DNA of 64,000 bases from Fasciola hepatica (GCA_948099385.1 CANUEZ040000183.1:8155250-8219249); one strand, 5' to 3'. Shown: positions 1-11,257, counted from the first letter of the stretch. Notes: a model not told the origin generated them from the sequence alone. Translations and numbers: made by a program.

Positions 1-116
1 CGTGGCCAACAGACTCACTATAATCCACGAGTCGACCAAAACCGATCAGTGGCACTATGTAAAATCTGCCAGTAACCCGGCCGACTTCTGCTCAAGAGGC
101 CTGAAAACACTAGAGG

Positions 117-1807
117 TTGCGGATGTGGACAATGGGACCGGACTTTCTAACGGCAACTAAAGAGATGTGGCCAACGCTATTAATACCTAAGGCTGATTAT
201 GGCGATATCGAGACTGAAAGACTGGTACTGGCTACAAACTTCACGGGCAGCGTAAGCCTAATAGAAAAACTGTGCCAATTTCCCAACTGGACAAAAATGT
301 CAAGAGCCGTGGTCTAGTGGACACGATACAAAGTACTCTTATTGATTATGAAAGGCGCAAGACCACAAAACATATTGAACGTAGGGACGATACTACCGGG
401 CGAGCTGAATCAAGCCGAACTCGACGTTCTACGCCTACTGCAATTAGACGCTTTCCCGTTCGAGGCCCGCGAGCTAGCCAGGACAGATGATAACACCAAA
501 GGAAGCAGGCTGTTACACAGTAGTATCCGAGGACTCAACCCCATGCGAATCAACGGACTACTGAGAGTTGGAGAGCGGCTGACGAATTCAAACCTAGAGT
601 ACGAAACAAAACACCCCATAATGATCCCTGGTGGCCACCACATAACGAGATGCCTGATAGACCATGTACATCGGGAAGAGGGACACGCAGGCCTGAATCA
701 CTTATTGAACAATATACGCCGACGATTTTGGGTGACAAGGGACCAGCGACAGTCAAGCGGGTCATAGGCAACTACATCACTTGTCGTCACCAGAGAGCGG
801 TAGCAGGCCAACAAATGATGGCCCCCCTTCCAGCCGTAAGAGTCCGACCATTATAGTGCCCGTTCGTGGAAATTGACGTCGATTGCGTTGGCCCGTTACT
901 TGTACGACGGCAAAGGAGCACCCAAAAGAGGTACGGCTGCCTGATAACATGTCTACAATCCAGAGCAGTCCATCTTGAAGTAGTGCATAATATGACCACC
1001 GATTCATTTCCAATGGCCCTTCAAAGGTTCATCGCGAGGCGAGGCGTCCCCAAGAACGTATACTCAGACAATGGCTTGACCTTCGTTGGGGCTCATAGGG
1101 AGTAAGAGAAATGGTGGAGCCGCTTGGACACCGCCAAAATACAAAACAAGACCGTAGCAAAGGGGATAGAATGGCCCTTCAATCCACCTTATGCCAGTCA
1201 TCGTGGTGGCGTTTGGGAAAGGCTGATACGATCGACTAGGAAAATACTCACAGACCTGGCCTCACAACAAACCTTCGATGACGAGACGCTGACTACTTTA
1301 CTAACAGAAGTAGAACGCATATTGAACAACAGACCCCTGGTGCCGATCGTCCCAGAACCGGAAGGCGAACCGGCATTCACCCCCAACGACCTATTATTAC
1401 TCCGGTCGGACGCTGGAGCAACCACACCGAAAACCCTGTGTGGAACGTACGTTGTTGGATGGAAACAAGTGAACCACCTAGCACAGGCGTTCTGGAAACG
1501 ATGGACGAGGGAGTACTTACCGACACTGCAGCTTCGGCAAAAGTGGATCTCCAAACAGAGGTCGTTCAGACGTGGCGACGTTGTAATCCTCGTGGATAGC
1601 CACCTACATCAAAACGATTGGCAGGTTGTAGTGATCAGGGATTGTCGTAAAGAAATCGATGGTCTCGTGCGCACGGTGGTGGTGAGGACGAACAAAGGAG
1701 ACGTATTGCGAGATACACGTAAAATATGTCTACTTGAAGGCGACAGCGACGCGGGCGAGGTCGACGCTACCGATCAAGCTATACCCATGTATACTGATAC
1801 CAGATGA
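117..1807 (+). pseudogene. BEL/Pao pol 3' end: H2C2 zinc finger, integrase core, DUF5641-like tail (A1, broken)
   Basis: Homology to the intact-looking pol of the element at 10879-17564 shows the linker after RNase H, the His-His-Cys-Cys zinc domain (about 660-800), the integrase core (about 866-1260) and the C-terminal domain ending in Leu-Leu-Glu (to about 1740). The catalytic Asp-Asn-Gly motif is at about 1068-1076 and the Gly-Val-Trp-Glu motif at about 1204-1218. Lesions are TAG at 315-317, a one-base frameshift near 740, TAG at 854-856 (Trp in the relative) and TAA at 1103-1105. It cannot make integrase. Confidence 0.85.
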
Positions 1808-2402
1808 AGCCGAATTCATTTATTTATCCCTCCTGTATTCCCCTGTAGGACCCAAACGCCACACCGTCTTTGAAGTATATTTGTGTTCAATTTCATACAG
1901 CATTTACGATGTACTATGGAGCTAATTGTGCAAACCTTGGCTCACCACACGACACGATACTACATGTAGAAGTAAAGGGGCTTAGGTCAAGCACACATGT
2001 CTAAATTTTACTCGTTTTTGACACACAGCGTTTTGTTGACATTGCAGAAAGTCCTCCTTTGATGTGCAGTCATACCTGTGACTCCATTGTACACCTCGGC
2101 ACGTACACACATAAACACACACGCAATCAATCAAGCACATACATCCAGGACAGAACGACCTTTTACAAAGACAGCATCTATGTGCCCCCTTTACGCCGGC
2201 CATCGGTCATTTGGTCTTGTGGAAGGTGCAGAATAGCCTCGAGTCTATGTAGCCAACGGAGTAGGTGCGACCATGAGTAGAACGTTGACGACCAGCATTA
2301 GGCGCGCGCACTGACAACAGGGCCTAGGTAGGTAGGAAGAATCAGTACCTTTATACCAAACCTTTGACTCTGCTAAGGATCCAGGAGGATTTTGGTTGGC
2401 GG
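1808..2402 (+). other. BEL/Pao A1 3' untranslated region with polypurine tract
   Basis: Non-coding DNA between pol and the 3' LTR. It is related to the matching part of element B (11258-11951, other strand), including the CA/TG-rich stretch near 2100-2130. The purine/T-rich run at 2383-2402, directly before the LTR, is the likely polypurine tract for plus-strand priming. Confidence 0.65.
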
Positions 2403-2778
2403 TGTAACGACCGAACGTGGAAAATCCCCTAAAACCCTTGCCATTCAGTGTTTTTCTTAACATCACTCACTTGCTTACACCACTGACGTGTCTTCACGAA
2501 CTGTTTGTTTTTATGGACCAATTGTTGTTTGTTCGCGCCCAGAGCGCTACTTTGTCACATCCTTGTTCTGGATCTGCGTGACGCACGTACTCCTTGCTCA
2601 CACGCCGCAATTCGGTTTCTCGCTTGTCGAGTCCTTGTGATCTCATTATTTAGGTTTGTATCTTTTTGGTAGCATTGTTCATGCAACAATCTAGTATCGT
2701 AGAGTATCACGGATGGTCGCCTTTTGATTTCGGGATCCGTGGCGAATTGGGCTACGCATTGATGAAACTTTCGTTACA
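2403..2778 (+). repeat. BEL/Pao A1 3' LTR (376 bp)
   Basis: It is bounded by TGTAACGACC at the left and TTTCGTTACA at the right, the same ends (in reverse) as the LTRs at 7826-8202 and 10879-11257. It follows the polypurine tract directly. Its right edge abuts antisense integrase sequence with nothing in between. Confidence 0.85.
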
Positions 2779-4266
2779 AATGGCGCTCCACGAGGACGAC
2801 CACGTCGCCACGTCTGAACGACCTCTGTTTGGAGATCCACTTTTGCCGAAGCTGCAGTGTCGGTAAGTACTCCCTCGTCCATCGTTTCCAGAACGCCTGT
2901 GCTAGGTGGTTCACTTGTTTCCATCCAACAACGTACGTTCCACACAGGGTTTTCGGTGTGGTTGCTCCAGCGTCCGACCGGAGTAATAATAGGTCGTTGG
3001 GGGTGAATGCCGGTTCGCCTTCCGGTTCTGGGACGATCGGCACCAGGGGTCTGTTGTTCAATATGCGTTCTACTTCTGTTAGTAAAGTAGTCAGCGTCTC
3101 GTCATCGAAGGTTTGTTGTGAGGCCAGGTCTGTGAGTATTTTCCTAGTCGATCGTATCAGCCTTTCCCAAACGCCACCACGATGACTGGCATAAGGTGGA
3201 TTGAAGGGCCATTCTATCCCCTTTGCTACGGTCTTGTTTTGTATTTTGGCGGTGTCCAAGCGGCTCCACCATTTCTCTTACTCCCTATGAGCCCCAACGA
3301 AGGTCAAGCCATTGTCTGAGTATACGTTCTTGGGGACGCCTCGCCTCGCGATGAACCTTTGAAGGGCCATTGGAAATGAATCGGTGGTCATATTATGCAC
3401 TACTTCAAGATGGACTGCTCTGGATTGTAGACATGTTATCAGGCAGCCGTACCTCTTTTGGGTGCTCCTTTGCCGTCGTACAAGTAACGGGCCAACGCAA
3501 TCGACGTCAATTTCCACGAACGGGCACTATAATGGTCGGACTCTTACGGCTGGAAGGGGGGCCATCATTTGTTGGCCTGCTACCGCTCTCTGGTGACGAC
3601 AAGTGATGCAGTTGCCTATGACCCGCTTGACTGTCGCTGGTCCCTTGTCACCCAAAATCGTCGGCGTATATTGTTCAATAAGTGATTCAGGCCTGCGTGT
3701 CCCTCTTCCCGATGTACATGGTCTATCAGGCATCTCGTTATGTGGTGGCCACCAGGGATCATTATGGGGTGTTTTGTTTCGTACTCTAGGTTTGATATCG
3801 TCAGCCGCTCTCCAACTCTCAGTAGTCCGTTGATTCGCATGGGGTTGAGTCCTCGGATACTACTGTGTAACAGCCTGCTTCCTTTGGTGTTATCATCTGT
3901 CCTGGCTAGCTCGCGGGCCTCGAACGGGAAAGCGTCTAATTGCAGTAGGCGTAGAACGTCGAGTTCGGCTTGATTCAGCTCGCCCGGTAGTATCGTCCCT
4001 ACGTTCAATATGTTTTGTGGTCTTGCGCCTTTCATAATCAATAAGAGTACTTTGTATCGTGTCCACTAGACCACGGCTCTTGACATTTTTGTCCAGTTGG
4101 GAAATTGGCACAGTTTTTCTATTAGGCTTACGCTGCCCGTGAAGTTTGTAGCCAGTACCAGTCTTTCAGTCTCGATATCGCCATAATCAGCCTTAGGTAT
4201 TAATAGCGTTGGCCACATCTCTTTAGTTGCCGTTAGAAAGTCCGGTCCCATTGTCCACATCCGCAA
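2779..4266 (-). pseudogene. BEL/Pao integrase region (A2, broken and truncated)
   Basis: Mirror of 117-1600 with only a few substitutions (for example one Asn/Ile and one Tyr/Cys change). It shares both stop positions flanking the zinc domain, the frameshift and the stop before the catalytic Glu region. The C-terminal domain is cut after the Gly-Asp-Val-Val motif by the LTR edge. Differences from A1 cluster in the last about 25 bases before that junction. Confidence 0.85.
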
Positions 4267-4389
4267 CCTCTAGTGTTTTCAGGCCTCTTGAGCAGAAGTC
4301 GGCCGGGTTACTGGCAGATTTTACATAGTGCCACTGATCGGTTTTGGTCGACTCGTGGATTATAGTGAGTCTGTTGGCCACGAAAGTGT

Positions 4390-5785
4390 TAAAACGAGTG
4401 GCAGTGTTGTTTATGTAATGAAGTACCGTGGCCGAATCCGTTCAAAAGTTTGTTTCCCAGTTTATTCGATCGAAGCATCTCCTAATCAGCGTCGCGGCCT
4501 TCACGGCCAGTACTGCTGCCGTCAGTTCCAGCCTTGGAATCGACACCGTTTTCAGTGGAGCCACTCTCGCCTTTGCGAATAGTATCTGGCTGTGCCGCCC
4601 ACCATTTGCATCCACCCAGCAGCCGTAAGCAACTATCCCGTAGCCTATTTCTGATGCATCGGAGAATAAGTTGAGTCGGGCATCGTTTGTGCACTTGATA
4701 CCTGTTAAGCGTCTTTGTGTTTTTATCTCCCCAAGTTACTCCAGGCTGTGCAGCCAGTCGCGCCATCGCTTATCGTCGTCATCCTGGAGAGGTTCGTCCC
4801 GACCCGTCCCTCTTTGGCACAGCGATTGCAGCAAGCACTTTCTCGGTAACAACCATGGCGAAACGAAACCTAGGGGGTCATAGAAGCTTGAGATTGCTGA
4901 TAGGATTCCTCGCCGCGTGACTGGTCGTTTGGGCAGGTCTAGAGTGAAAATGAATTCGTCACCTCTGGGTTTCCACTGAAGCCCAAGCCTGCGCTCCGTT
5001 TGTGAAGAGGATCCCAAAAGCTCTCTTGCACACTCCATTCCCTCGGACTTTGGGATAACATTGAGCACCTCTTGGCTTTTTGAAGTCCATTTAGTGAGGT
5101 CGAATCCTCCGACATTTAGAGTGGCGAGCAGTTCGGTCATATGAGGAATAGCAGCATTTGGATCGTCAGAGGAGCGCAGAAAATCGTCCACGTAGAAGTG
5201 GTCCATTGCTCTTCCTGACAAGCTGCTGTTGCCACCGAAACGCTTGAGGAGTTCCCGGAGGGCAAAGTTAGCACAAAAGGGGGATGATACCGTCCCAAAG
5301 GGGTGCACGGTCAGCCTGTACTCGTCAGGTGCGCGATTTGTGTCGTTCTCAGGCCACCAGAGGAGACGGAAGGCGTCCCTATCTTTACCGGGCATCTTCA
5401 CTTGTAGAAACATTTTACGTGTGTCCGCAGAGACAGCCACTTCTCCCGGCCGAAAACGACATAAAACCTCGATTAGTGATGTTGTCCAGTCTGGGCCCTG
5501 TAGTATATGGTCTTTGAGTGACACACCTTGACATTTCGCGGTACAGTCGAAAATCACTCTGACCTTCCCCGGTTTCTTTGGGTTCACGACTCGGTGATGG
5601 GGTAGGTACCACCTCAAATTTGCGCTGGTAACCGCTGTATCTACTCTTTCCATGTAACCCAGGTCGATGTTATGTCGCATGGCTCGCGTGTATTCTATCT
5701 TTAATTGTGGTTCCCGGAGCAGCCTGGTTTTGAGGAAGCCTAATCTTTTCAGAGCCATTTCTCGGCTGTTTGGCATGGTTTTCAT
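4390..5785 (-). pseudogene. BEL/Pao reverse transcriptase and RNase H (A2)
   Basis: An open stretch of 349 codons (5785 to 4736) carries the RT: the Asn-Pro-Lys-Lys-Pro block, Phe-Asp-Cys, the Pro-Phe-Gly motif and the catalytic Tyr-Val-Asp-Asp near residue 195. The connection region with Asp-Pro-Leu-Gly-Phe follows. A TAA at about 4736-4738 then separates it from RNase H (Ser-Asp-Ala-Ser, Pro-Arg-Leu-Glu and Thr-Asp-Ser motifs). RNase H has a Trp-to-stop change near 4425 just before its third Asp. In BEL/Pao these are parts of one polyprotein. Confidence 0.85.
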
Positions 5786-5809
5786 GTTGGATCTCCACGG
5801 GATAGGAAC

Positions 5810-7075
5810 CTAGAAGCGACCTTTTGCGTACTGGACGTTCTCGGCCACCATTTCCAAAGCCAACCTATCTTCTCGTGATGGGGCATCTCTGTCCATGGCC
5901 AGGTCTGCAAATTCGGTGTTATAAAATTGTTGGAATGCCTGCTCGATGTTCGTCGTTTCCACCGAAATGCAGTTGATTTCTTTGCCGCGTTTGCCGTCTG
6001 TATTACCATATAACGTCCAACCGAATATGGTGCGTACTGCATAGGGTGCTTTGCGGCTTCCTATCCTTTGATCCAGGACCCAATGCGCTTCCAGTATATC
6101 GCAGCCGATCAGCAGGTCAATTTCGTTACTTTGCCACTCCTCGATCGTACTCCCGTCGAGATGCGGCCACTCAGTCAGAATCGATTGCACTGACTGAGGT
6201 GCTCTCATCGGCAGGTCCTTTATAGTGAATGCTTCTAGGGTTTCTGCTCTATCGTTGCCGACCAAGGAAGCGAGTTGTGAGTGCATTTTGGTCGACTGGA
6301 TGACTTCGGTGCCACTTACTGTGTTTACTGCTAATGACGATTGATTCCCTCTAATCCTATATCTCTCTGCGAACTCTATTCTTTCTAGCGTGGTATCCAA
6401 GCCACTATCTATGAAGGCCAACGCTTTGGACACTCCTGTTGGGGTCACTACTCCCACGGCCACTACGTCTGAACGTACTGGTTTTTTGGCAGATCGTGAC
6501 GTTGAACAAATAACGCTGGGTTTGGTACTCGCCTCGGGTAAGGTTACTCTCGCCTGATGCAGCAGCCGATGGTGTCTACCCGTGCAGCCCTCGTAACCAC
6601 ATCCGTTCCTTGTCCTACAAGCTGCCGCCCGGTGCGTGATGTTGAGACAGATAAAACGCGCTCTTGCCATCCTCGCCATTCCCCACCGTTCGTCTATTGT
6701 GGCGTTGTTGAACTTGGGGCATTCTGGTAGTCCATGGCTAGCATCACACGATCTGCAACCTGGTTGCGCCGCGGCATCGCGTGAAATGGCGTGCGCATTG
6801 GTCCAAGGTTGGTATTTTGGCTGTTCCGGAGCAGTGGTTTGAGCCTGGCTAGTACTGGGCTTGCTTGTCCGGTTGCTGTCCCGGATAAGTCGGCCGAACC
6901 TGCTGTCGGCTATCTTGGTTTGCCTGTCCAAGTATTCGGTCAGGTCTTCGAAGTTAGCTTCCCTGTCGCTTCGGCTTATCCGTTCCGCTTCTTCCACCCA
7001 CCGACCCTGTAGTTGGGGGAGAGGTGACGGACTACGCCTTCCAAAGTGTGCATTGCATCTAGGTCGGCCCTGCAA
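5810..7075 (-). pseudogene. BEL/Pao gag C-terminus with zinc knuckles and aspartic protease (A2)
   Basis: Contains Cys-x2-Cys-rich knuckles (about 6740-6580) and a protease with the catalytic Asp-Ser-Gly motif near 6410; the residue after Gly is Leu where element B has Ser. It ends at TAG 5810-5812. The next 24 bases in the same frame lead into the RT, so this stop is an added lesion in a single polyprotein. A one-base deletion near 7012, inside a C-run, separates it from the upstream gag. Confidence 0.8.
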
Positions 7076-7785
7076 CCTAAATGTTTGAGGGCTATTGAGC
7101 AGTTCTGCATCTTGATCACCAGGTCGGCCATTGTGTAGACGTCGCCCTTGGTTCTCTTTGCCTCTACCATCACGCCCTCTATTAGGTTACGGGCTACTTT
7201 GAACGGTTGGCCAAACAAGTCCCTTAGAATCTTCCTTGCTCTTGTGAAGCCCTGTTTCGGGTCGGGCATGGTACACCCGTCGATAGCTTTCCTTGCTCGG
7301 CCTCGACAGTAGTGAATCAGGTACAGAAACCTTTGCCCAGGGTCGGTTACCTTATTTTCAACGAACGCCTCGAACTGCCTGACACACTTGCAGTAATGTT
7401 CAGATTGCCCGTCTAAAACCGTCAGTTCTACTCTTGGCAAATCGGTCGTTGGTGTTTCACAGTCGGCGGCCGGCGTGAAGTTTCCTATTTTGTTTGCAGT
7501 CGCAGTCGTTGGTCTCTGGCTCACGCTCTTTATGTCTACGCTTCTATTCTGCTTCGTGGGCCTGTTGTCTAGCCGATAACAACTGTTGTTCTAGGTCTAG
7601 TATTCTCAGCCTATGTAAATCAACATCCTTACGGTCCATATTGCCCTCATTAACACATGAACTAGCACTGACAGGACTAGGCGATCTAACATTACTAAAG
7701 AATCAGATGTACCCAAAACCTCCCCAGAGACTTGCCGTGTTACTTCCTGTCCAGATTCCAATGTTTTCGATCCTTTTCTTGGCAT
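6976..7785 (-). pseudogene. BEL/Pao gag N-terminal part (A2, frameshifted)
   Basis: The presumed ATG at 7785 opens Met-Pro-Arg-Lys-Gly-Ser as in element B. A one-base deletion near 7695 moves the frame. Gag homology (DUF1759-like: Phe-Leu-Tyr-Leu, Gly-Arg-Ala-Arg, Phe-Gly-Gln-Pro) continues from 7524 to about 7012. Structural protein of the particle; not producible as one chain here. Confidence 0.75.
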
Positions 7786-7798
7786 TTTGCGTGTTATT

Positions 7799-7808
7799 CC
7801 TCGTTCCA
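7799..7808 (-). promoter_or_regulatory. candidate primer binding site, BEL/Pao A2
   Basis: On the - strand the ten bases TGGAACGAGG follow the LTR by 17 bases. The same ten bases occur in element B at 17158-17167, 18 bases from its LTR. A start of TGG fits pairing with a tRNA 3' CCA. The tRNA is not identified and the spacing is larger than usual. Confidence 0.3.
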
Positions 7809-7825
7809 AATTGACCTTTTGAGTA

Positions 7826-8202
7826 TCGTAACGAACGTTTTAGCAATGCGTAGCCCAATTCGCCACGGATCCCGAAATCAAAAGGCGACCATCCGTGATA
7901 CTCTACGATACTAGATTGTTGCATGAACAATGATACCAAAAAGATACAAACCTAAATAATGAGATCACAAGGACTCGACAAGCGAGAAACCGAATTGCGG
8001 CGTGCGTGCAAGGAGCACGTACGTCACGCGGATCCTGAACAAGGATGTGACAAAGTAGCGCTCTGGGCGCGAACAAACAACAATTGGTCCATAAAAACAA
8101 AAAGCTCGTGAAGACACGTCAGTGGTGTAAGCAAGTGAGTGATGTTAAGAAAAACACTGAATAGCAAGGGTTTTAGGGGATTTTCCACGACCGGTCGTTG
8201 CA
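7826..8202 (-). repeat. BEL/Pao A2 5' LTR (377 bp)
   Basis: Matches the reverse complement of 2403-2778 and, more distantly, the LTRs of element B. The terminal dinucleotides are eroded (TC at the left edge, GCA at the right), so it is older than the LTRs of element B. Confidence 0.8.
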
Positions 8203-8214
8203 AAGGGTATGCAG

Positions 8215-9560
8215 GCTGCACAGATCCACGTTGGATCAGAGTAAGCTGCTTCAGGACTGGAAAGTCGCAGCATTCGTGTCAATACATAAGAGTGGGCCTA
8301 AGTCGGCTATTCAGAACTACAGGCCGGTGAGCCTAACTAGCAAACTATGTAACGTCCTTGATAAGATCATCCGTGCCCACATCTGCCAGCCTCTACTGGA
8401 GCACTCCATGTTCAGTTCGTAGCAGCATGGATTCCTGAAAAAGTGATCTTGTCTGACCTGTCTCTTGTGCTTCTTAGATGAAGTAACTCGACGGCTGGAC
8501 GAAGGTAAGGAAGTTGAGGTATGCCACCTGGACTTGAGTGGGGCGTTCGACTTTGTTAATCATCGTCTTTTGCTATACAAGATGGAGACGTTCGGCGTAG
8601 GTGGACCAGTAATCAGGTGGCTGGAGGACTTCCTCTCCCACAGGGCGTTTTACGTCGAAGTGGGGGACAGGTGCTCCAGTTTGATGAACGCCACCAGTGG
8701 TTTACCTCAGGGATCCGCCCTAGGCCCGGTCCTATTCTTGTTATTCATTAATGACCTGGCATCCACTCTTCAATCGCCGTGCCTTATTTTTGCGGCTTAT
8801 GTAGAGATTGTTAGATCTAAGGGTAAGGCGGACTTGCGCAGGAAAATAGGGACCGTCCTGAACTGGGAATACAAATGGGACTTACCTTTGAACGCTGAAA
8901 AAAGCCATTTGTTGTCAAGGGCAAAAGAAGGCCTGACTGTCGTTCATGATCAAAGGCTGTTCACCACAGAAGCAGTCAGTAAGGTTAAAGACCTCGGGGC
9001 CATCATGAACTGTGACTTCAAATGGTCGGAGCAGTGCAAAGCTGCTGCGCATAAGGCTCGTGAGGAGCTCCTTAGGCTGCGACGAGCTTTGTCTTGCCAG
9101 CAGCCGGAGGTATTCGTACCTATTTACATGGCTATAGTACGACCTCACTTAGAAGGTAGCGTGCAGGCTTGGTCACCCTTCTACAAAAAGGACGCCGCCT
9201 GCCTAGTGAAAGTCCAATGTCTCGCCACGCGAATAGTTGAACGGCAGTGGGCAAGACTTGCGAGCAGAGATTCTGTGACCTGAATTTTTTCTCGTTGGAA
9301 AGGAGGAGAAGTCGAGGGGATCTCACGGAAACGTTCAAGGTAATGAAGGGCTTTTCTGGCCTTAAACAGACAGTCTATTCCATGTGGCGGTAGATTCCAG
9401 AACAAGGGGAAATGAAAACAGCTGATAAAAGCCCGAGCTATGTTCATGGCCAGATCGCACTTCGTCAGCAGCAGGGTTGTGAACAGTTGGAACGGTCTGC
9501 CTGGTGGAATGATATATCTGCAGACAGTCCAATAGTTCAAACGTACCCTAGACAGCAAGC
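8215..9560 (+). pseudogene. CR1-type LINE reverse transcriptase (LINE1), broken, 5' part missing
   Basis: It starts inside RT domain 1-2 (Trp-Lys-Val-Ala ... His-Lys-Ser-Gly-Pro) directly after the BEL LTR and runs through Asn-Tyr-Arg-Pro-Val-Ser, Leu-Ser-Gly-Ala-Phe-Asp, the Pro-Gln-Gly-Ser motif and the thumb (Tyr-x-Ala-Ile-Val-Arg-Pro-His). TAG at 8420 and TGA near 8441 interrupt it, and frameshifts occur after about 9245. The catalytic Phe-Ala-Asp-Asp box is replaced by Phe-Ala-Ala-Tyr at 8789-8800, so the enzyme would be dead even if read through. The 5' half probably lies left of the BEL pair, outside the window. Confidence 0.85.
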
Positions 9561-9898
9561 GGTCCGAGATATTTCCTCGTAATGAGCCTTGAGCATACCA
9601 ACTAGATGGATGACGGGTAGCACTGTGGTCCTCCCGGAGCATGTTTCGATAGACTTTTTCGCTCACTGCATACAGTCTCAGTGAATGCTCACGATGCATA
9701 ATGTCTCTCGCAGTTGATGTGCGATGAGGTTTTCCGTTTCTCCCTCATTTTTAGCGGGGATTCGACGAAATACACTCGGCAGTGGTGGGTGCATAACTGG
9801 TGTGCTTACCATCAAAAAATTCTGGACGCTCAATTGGCCCCGGCCATTACCTGTCCTGTGCAAACTGAACTCAACTGAACTCAACTGAACTGAACTGA
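9561..9898 (+). repeat. LINE1 3' UTR and TGAAC pentanucleotide tail
   Basis: About 300 bp of 3' UTR ends in imperfect TGAAC repeats (9864-9898). The same UTR occurs at 18631-18774 plus 19573-19722 (+ strand) and, inverted, at 18775-19066. Short tandem repeats instead of poly(A) at the 3' end are typical of CR1-clade LINEs. Confidence 0.75.
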
Positions 9899-9914
9899 TC
9901 GTAGGCAACGATGG

Positions 9915-10878
9915 GTGGCTTACAATCTATACACAACTCAGGGGGCATGGAATAGCTATAAGATGGCTAGGAACAGGGCTCAGGAGATCCAAAGAGTGGA
10001 GAAATATGCCTTCGAGCGTCGGCTAGCTGCGTCGGTCCGCACAAACCCAAAGCGATTCTGCGCCTACGTGCAATCTCACAAAAGTATGAGAGAGAGGGTA
10101 GCAACTTTGGAAGGAGCACAGGGACGACTAGATCGAAATGACGCAGACGAGGCTGACATGCTCTTGGAATTCTTTAAGAGCATATATCAACCAGAAAATA
10201 GTTTGGAGGAAAGAATGGAGGGCCCACAGGCGCCTCCAATACCCGAACTTACTGTAGGAGAAGAAGTGTACGCGGAGTTGCAAACGTTGAATAGAAATAA
10301 AGCAGCAGGTCCAGACGGGATTCATCCATCATTCGTTCAGCCTCTGGCCGAGGTCCTGAAGGCTCCGGTGACGAAGCTGTATGAAACGTCACTTAGAGAG
10401 GGAATTGTGCCGGGAGACTGGAGGAGGGCAACAGTGGTAGGAATTTACAAGAGTGGACCCCGGCAAAAGGCCGAAAATCACCGGCCGGTTAGCTTGACTT
10501 CAGTACTGTGTAAGTGCCTGGAGCGAATAGTCAGAAAACAGATCTCTAGGCATTTGGTTCAACACAACCTCATATCAAATGCTCAGCATGGGTTTGTGGC
10601 AGGGCGATCCTGTCTGACGAGTCTCCTGCTGTTCCTCGATGGAGTAACCAAGCTCCTGGAAGAAAGGCTGTCGATTGCGGTCTACTACTTGGACTTCAGC
10701 TAGGAGTTTGATTCTGTGAACCACAGATTTCTGGACGTCAAACTGCAGTCTATGGGAGTTGTTGGAAAGACAAGACAACGGATAAATAGTTTTTTAGCAG
10801 GGCGAACCTTTATTGTTGAGGTGGGGAGTCATGTTTCAAAACCGGAAGGTGTAACAAGTGGGGTGTCACAGGGCTCGG
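9915..10878 (+). pseudogene. CR1-type LINE2 ORF2, 5' segment (interrupted by BEL element B)
   Basis: Pre-RT region and RT domains 1-4: Lys-Ala-Ala-Gly-Pro-Asp-Gly-Ile, Asp-Trp-Arg-Arg-Ala, Ser-Gly-Pro-Arg, His-Arg-Pro-Val-Ser, Gln-His-Gly-Phe, then Leu-Asp-Phe-Ser before TAG at 10701-10703, where Lys is usual. Homology resumes at once (Phe-Asp-Ser-Val-Asn-His) to Ser-Gln-Gly-Ser-Val at 10878, where the BEL element begins. No endonuclease domain is present, so the copy is 5'-truncated. It starts just after the LINE1 tail. Confidence 0.85.
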
Positions 10879-11257
10879 TGTTACGAACGTTTGAGCAATG
10901 CGTAGCCAAATTCGCAACGGATCCCGAAATCAGAAGGCGATTATCCGTGATAATTCTACGATACTAGATTATTAAAATAAACAATGACATAAACAATATA
11001 CAAACCTCAATAATACGATCACAAAGTCTCAACAACGAGAAACCGAATAGCAGCGTGTGAGCAGACAGCACGTGCGTCACGCAGGTCCTCAACAAGGATG
11101 TGCCAAAATAGCGCTCTGGGCGCGAACAAACAACAATTGGTCCAGAAAAACAACCAGTTCGTAAAGACAAGTCAATAGTGTATCGAAATGAGTGATGTTG
11201 GGAAAAAACACTGAATCGCGAGGGAAAAAGGGGGATTTTCCACGACCGGCTGTTACA
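10879..11257 (-). repeat. BEL/Pao B 3' LTR (379 bp)
   Basis: Ends TGTTACGAAC at the left and CTGTTACA at the right as read on +. No difference from 17186-17564 was seen on side-by-side reading. An antisense open frame runs through it and out into the flank; it is not a gene. Confidence 0.93.

Larger units (their letters stand above)
1..2778 (+). mobile_element. BEL/Pao element A1, 3' part (RNase H end, integrase, 3' UTR, 3' LTR), cut by the window start
   Basis: This is the 3' portion of a BEL/Pao LTR retrotransposon. The order is the end of RNase H, the integrase region, about 600 bp of non-coding DNA, a purine-rich tract and an LTR that begins TGTAAC and ends GTTACA. The 5' part lies off the left edge. 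It is almost identical to the inverted copy A2 (4383 down to about 2800), including four disabling lesions, so both descend from one already defective source or were homogenised. Confidence 0.88.
2779..8202 (-). mobile_element. BEL/Pao element A2 (5' LTR, gag, protease, RT, RNase H, partial integrase), defective
   Basis: Antisense BEL/Pao element with its 5' LTR at the right. Gag, zinc knuckles, protease, RT, RNase H and integrase follow towards the left. The integrase stops at 2779, where element A1's LTR begins; the missing 3' part may lie beyond the left window edge on the far side of A1. Lesions: one-base deletions near 7695 and 7012, and stops at 5810-5812, near 4737 and near 4425, plus the four integrase-region lesions shared with A1. 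The LINE at its right (8203 on) starts mid-RT, so A2 seems to have inserted into that LINE. Confidence 0.85.

Noticed and set aside
2829..3185. 118-codon frame opposite the integrase (also at 1198-1554)
   Set aside because: Shadow of the integrase reading frame; identical in both copies only because the copies are identical.
9864..9898. TGAAC tandem repeat as CRISPR-like or satellite array
   Set aside because: Short LINE 3' tail; no spacers.
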